DNA of 64,000 nucleotides from Arthrobacter sp. MYb213 (lineage in GTDB: Bacteria; Actinomycetota; Actinomycetes; Actinomycetales; Micrococcaceae): the NCBI RefSeq assembly GCF_002979915.1, contig NZ_PCQA01000001.1:682001-746000 (forward strand). The letters are read 5' to 3'. The notes beneath the pieces are model-generated. The model saw only the letters and a program-made list of their open reading frames with translations. It had not been told where the DNA came from and did not search any database. The stretch's first letter is position 1. Every line of letters begins with the position of its first letter. Shown here in pieces: positions 63,162 through 64,000 of the stretch. The translations under genes were made by a program, and so were the position numbers.

Positions 63162-64000
63162 CTATTCGACTTTCTTCGCCGCACTGGTAATCAGCGACGC
63201 ATAACTGTTGTATTGCTCTAAATGGTGTGATGTTGGATCTACGATAAATCGCCGAACCACTGAACCCACTGAATTTTGAAGATTTTTTAGTGCTTTCCTT
63301 CGCTTCAGTCTAGCGACCATTTTATTTATAAATGACCCGAAGATTCCTAATACTATGCCCAGCAGTACGCCCACGAAGACCATCAAGGTTGGAATCGCGA
63401 ATCCTTCCACGCGCGGAGTCTCTGGAAGATTAAATTGGAAGTAAGCAGCTAAGGCGATTCCTCCCAGCCATAACGCACCGACGAGCGCCACCACGACTCC
63501 AAGCCACTGAACAAATTTTGTCGCCGGCCACCACCAAGACTTCTTTTCGACTCCGAGGGGGCAACTAGCTATGGCAATATCAATTTCGTTTGCTAGTTCT
63601 GTTTTCTGCTCGTGGATGCCGTTCTTGAGTGACTGGGACCAACGTGGCGACAGATCTTCTGTTGCAGTGTTCAGATACTTCACGGCTGCTTGGTCAACAG
63701 CAGCGTTCTCTGCAACTGATAGTTCTGGACGTGACGTGAGCGAAATTTCAGGATTTTCAATTCCGCGGCCAAGATTCATTCGTTTAAGTGGGTCATTACG
63801 CAACCTGGTCAGCCAGCTAGTCAACGGCCACCCGGTGTTAGTCGAAGCACGCAACTTGTACGAGGTCTGGACCGCATCAGCGATTCGGTGGGTACCATGC
63901 GCTTTGGCAATGCTGCGCTCTAGCTCACTCTGTTCCATAATCCCGGGAGGACGAACCTTGGGCACAGCTAGTTCACCGTCCAGCACGCGCAACAATCCAT
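63162..64000 (-). CDS. C-terminal part of a membrane protein, probably YfjP-type GTPase (partial)
   Basis: The frame is open to the window edge, so the N-terminus is missing (at least 279 residues present). I see a basic WPLTSWLTRLRNDPLKRM segment, a polar helical stretch, then two hydrophobic segments (about FVQWLGVVVALVGALWLGGI and PTLMVFVGVLLGIVLGIFG) separated by a short loop, and a basic helical tail ending YNSYASLITSAAKKVE. This resembles the membrane end of actinobacterial dynamin/YfjP-like GTPases, whose GTP-binding part would lie beyond the edge. Assignment is tentative. thiL starts 6 bp downstream. Confidence 0.55.
   Translation of the reverse strand, partial: GLLRVLDGELAVPKVRPPGIMEQSELERSIAKAHGTHRIADAVQTSYKLRASTNTGWPLTSWLTRLRNDPLKRMNLGRGIENPEISLTSRPELSVAENAAVDQAAVKYLNTATEDLSPRWSQSLKNGIHEQKTELANEIDIAIASCPLGVEKKSWWWPATKFVQWLGVVVALVGALWLGGIALAAYFQFNLPETPRVEGFAIPTLMVFVGVLLGIVLGIFGSFINKMVARLKRRKALKNLQNSVGSVVRRFIVDPTSHHLEQYNSYASLITSAAKKVE

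Overview
This window comes from a chromosome of an actinobacterium, most likely a Micrococcaceae member of the Arthrobacter/Glutamicibacter type. The evidence is the gene content and order (smc-mutM-rnc-rpmF-DUF177; coaD-rsmD-recG; murA beside leuCD with an IclR regulator), frequent GTG/TTG starts, several apparently leaderless genes, actinobacterial DUF3515, and a moderate rather than very high GC content.

Layout. 1-0.96 kb: the 5' part of a secreted protein that joins a heme-peroxidase-type leader to cell-wall-binding repeats. 0.96-2.6 kb: gene-poor, partly AT-rich. 2.6-10.0 kb: two copies of a secreted two-gene cassette (SH3-repeat protein with a gamma-glutamylcyclotransferase-like C-terminus, plus a small exported partner), flanking an OatA-like acyltransferase. 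10.2-11.4 kb: ftsY. 11.6-16.6 kb: MFS transporter, GH25 lysozyme with cell-wall-binding repeats, glycosyltransferase. 16.7-20.3 kb: smc. 20.4-26.1 kb: AT-richer island with a serine beta-lactamase-like hydrolase, two alpha/beta-hydrolase-like paralogues, an asparagine-synthetase-like protein without a glutaminase cysteine, and a DUF6270-type protein. 26.2-28.6 kb: mutM, rnc, rpmF, DUF177. 28.9-46.6 kb: wall teichoic acid / poly(glycerol phosphate) cluster with four CDP-glycerol transferase-family proteins, tagD-like cytidylyltransferase, glycosyltransferases, a CDP-alcohol transferase, a TagGH-like ABC exporter, an LCP ligase and galU. 46.6-52.9 kb: coaD, aminotransferase, methyltransferase-fold protein, rsmD, recG, DAK2 protein. 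53-54.6 kb: second LCP protein and DUF3515 lipoprotein. 54.7-61.3 kb: ddl, gpsA, plsC, murA, leuD, leuC. 61.4-64 kb: IclR regulator, thiL, and the C-terminal end of a membrane protein.

The housekeeping genes form one chain, all on the minus strand (recG-rsmD-...-coaD-...-DUF177-rpmF-rnc-mutM-...-smc-...-ftsY). The chain is interrupted at several junctions by cell-envelope modules: the teichoic acid cluster between coaD and DUF177, the hydrolase/AsnB-like island between mutM and smc, and the lysozyme/GT2 block between smc and ftsY. The modules serve surface functions: polymer synthesis (tagD, transferases), export (TagGH), attachment (LCP), decoration (acyltransferase, glycosyltransferases) and wall binding or turnover (GH25, CW-binding repeats, SH3 repeats).

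The best candidates for something undescribed are the duplicated SH3/GGCT cassettes, the peroxidase-leader/CW-binding chimera, the hydrolase/AsnB-like island, and the 1274-residue TPR-phosphotransferase-glycosyltransferase fusion. No rRNA, tRNA, CRISPR array or intact insertion sequence was seen.
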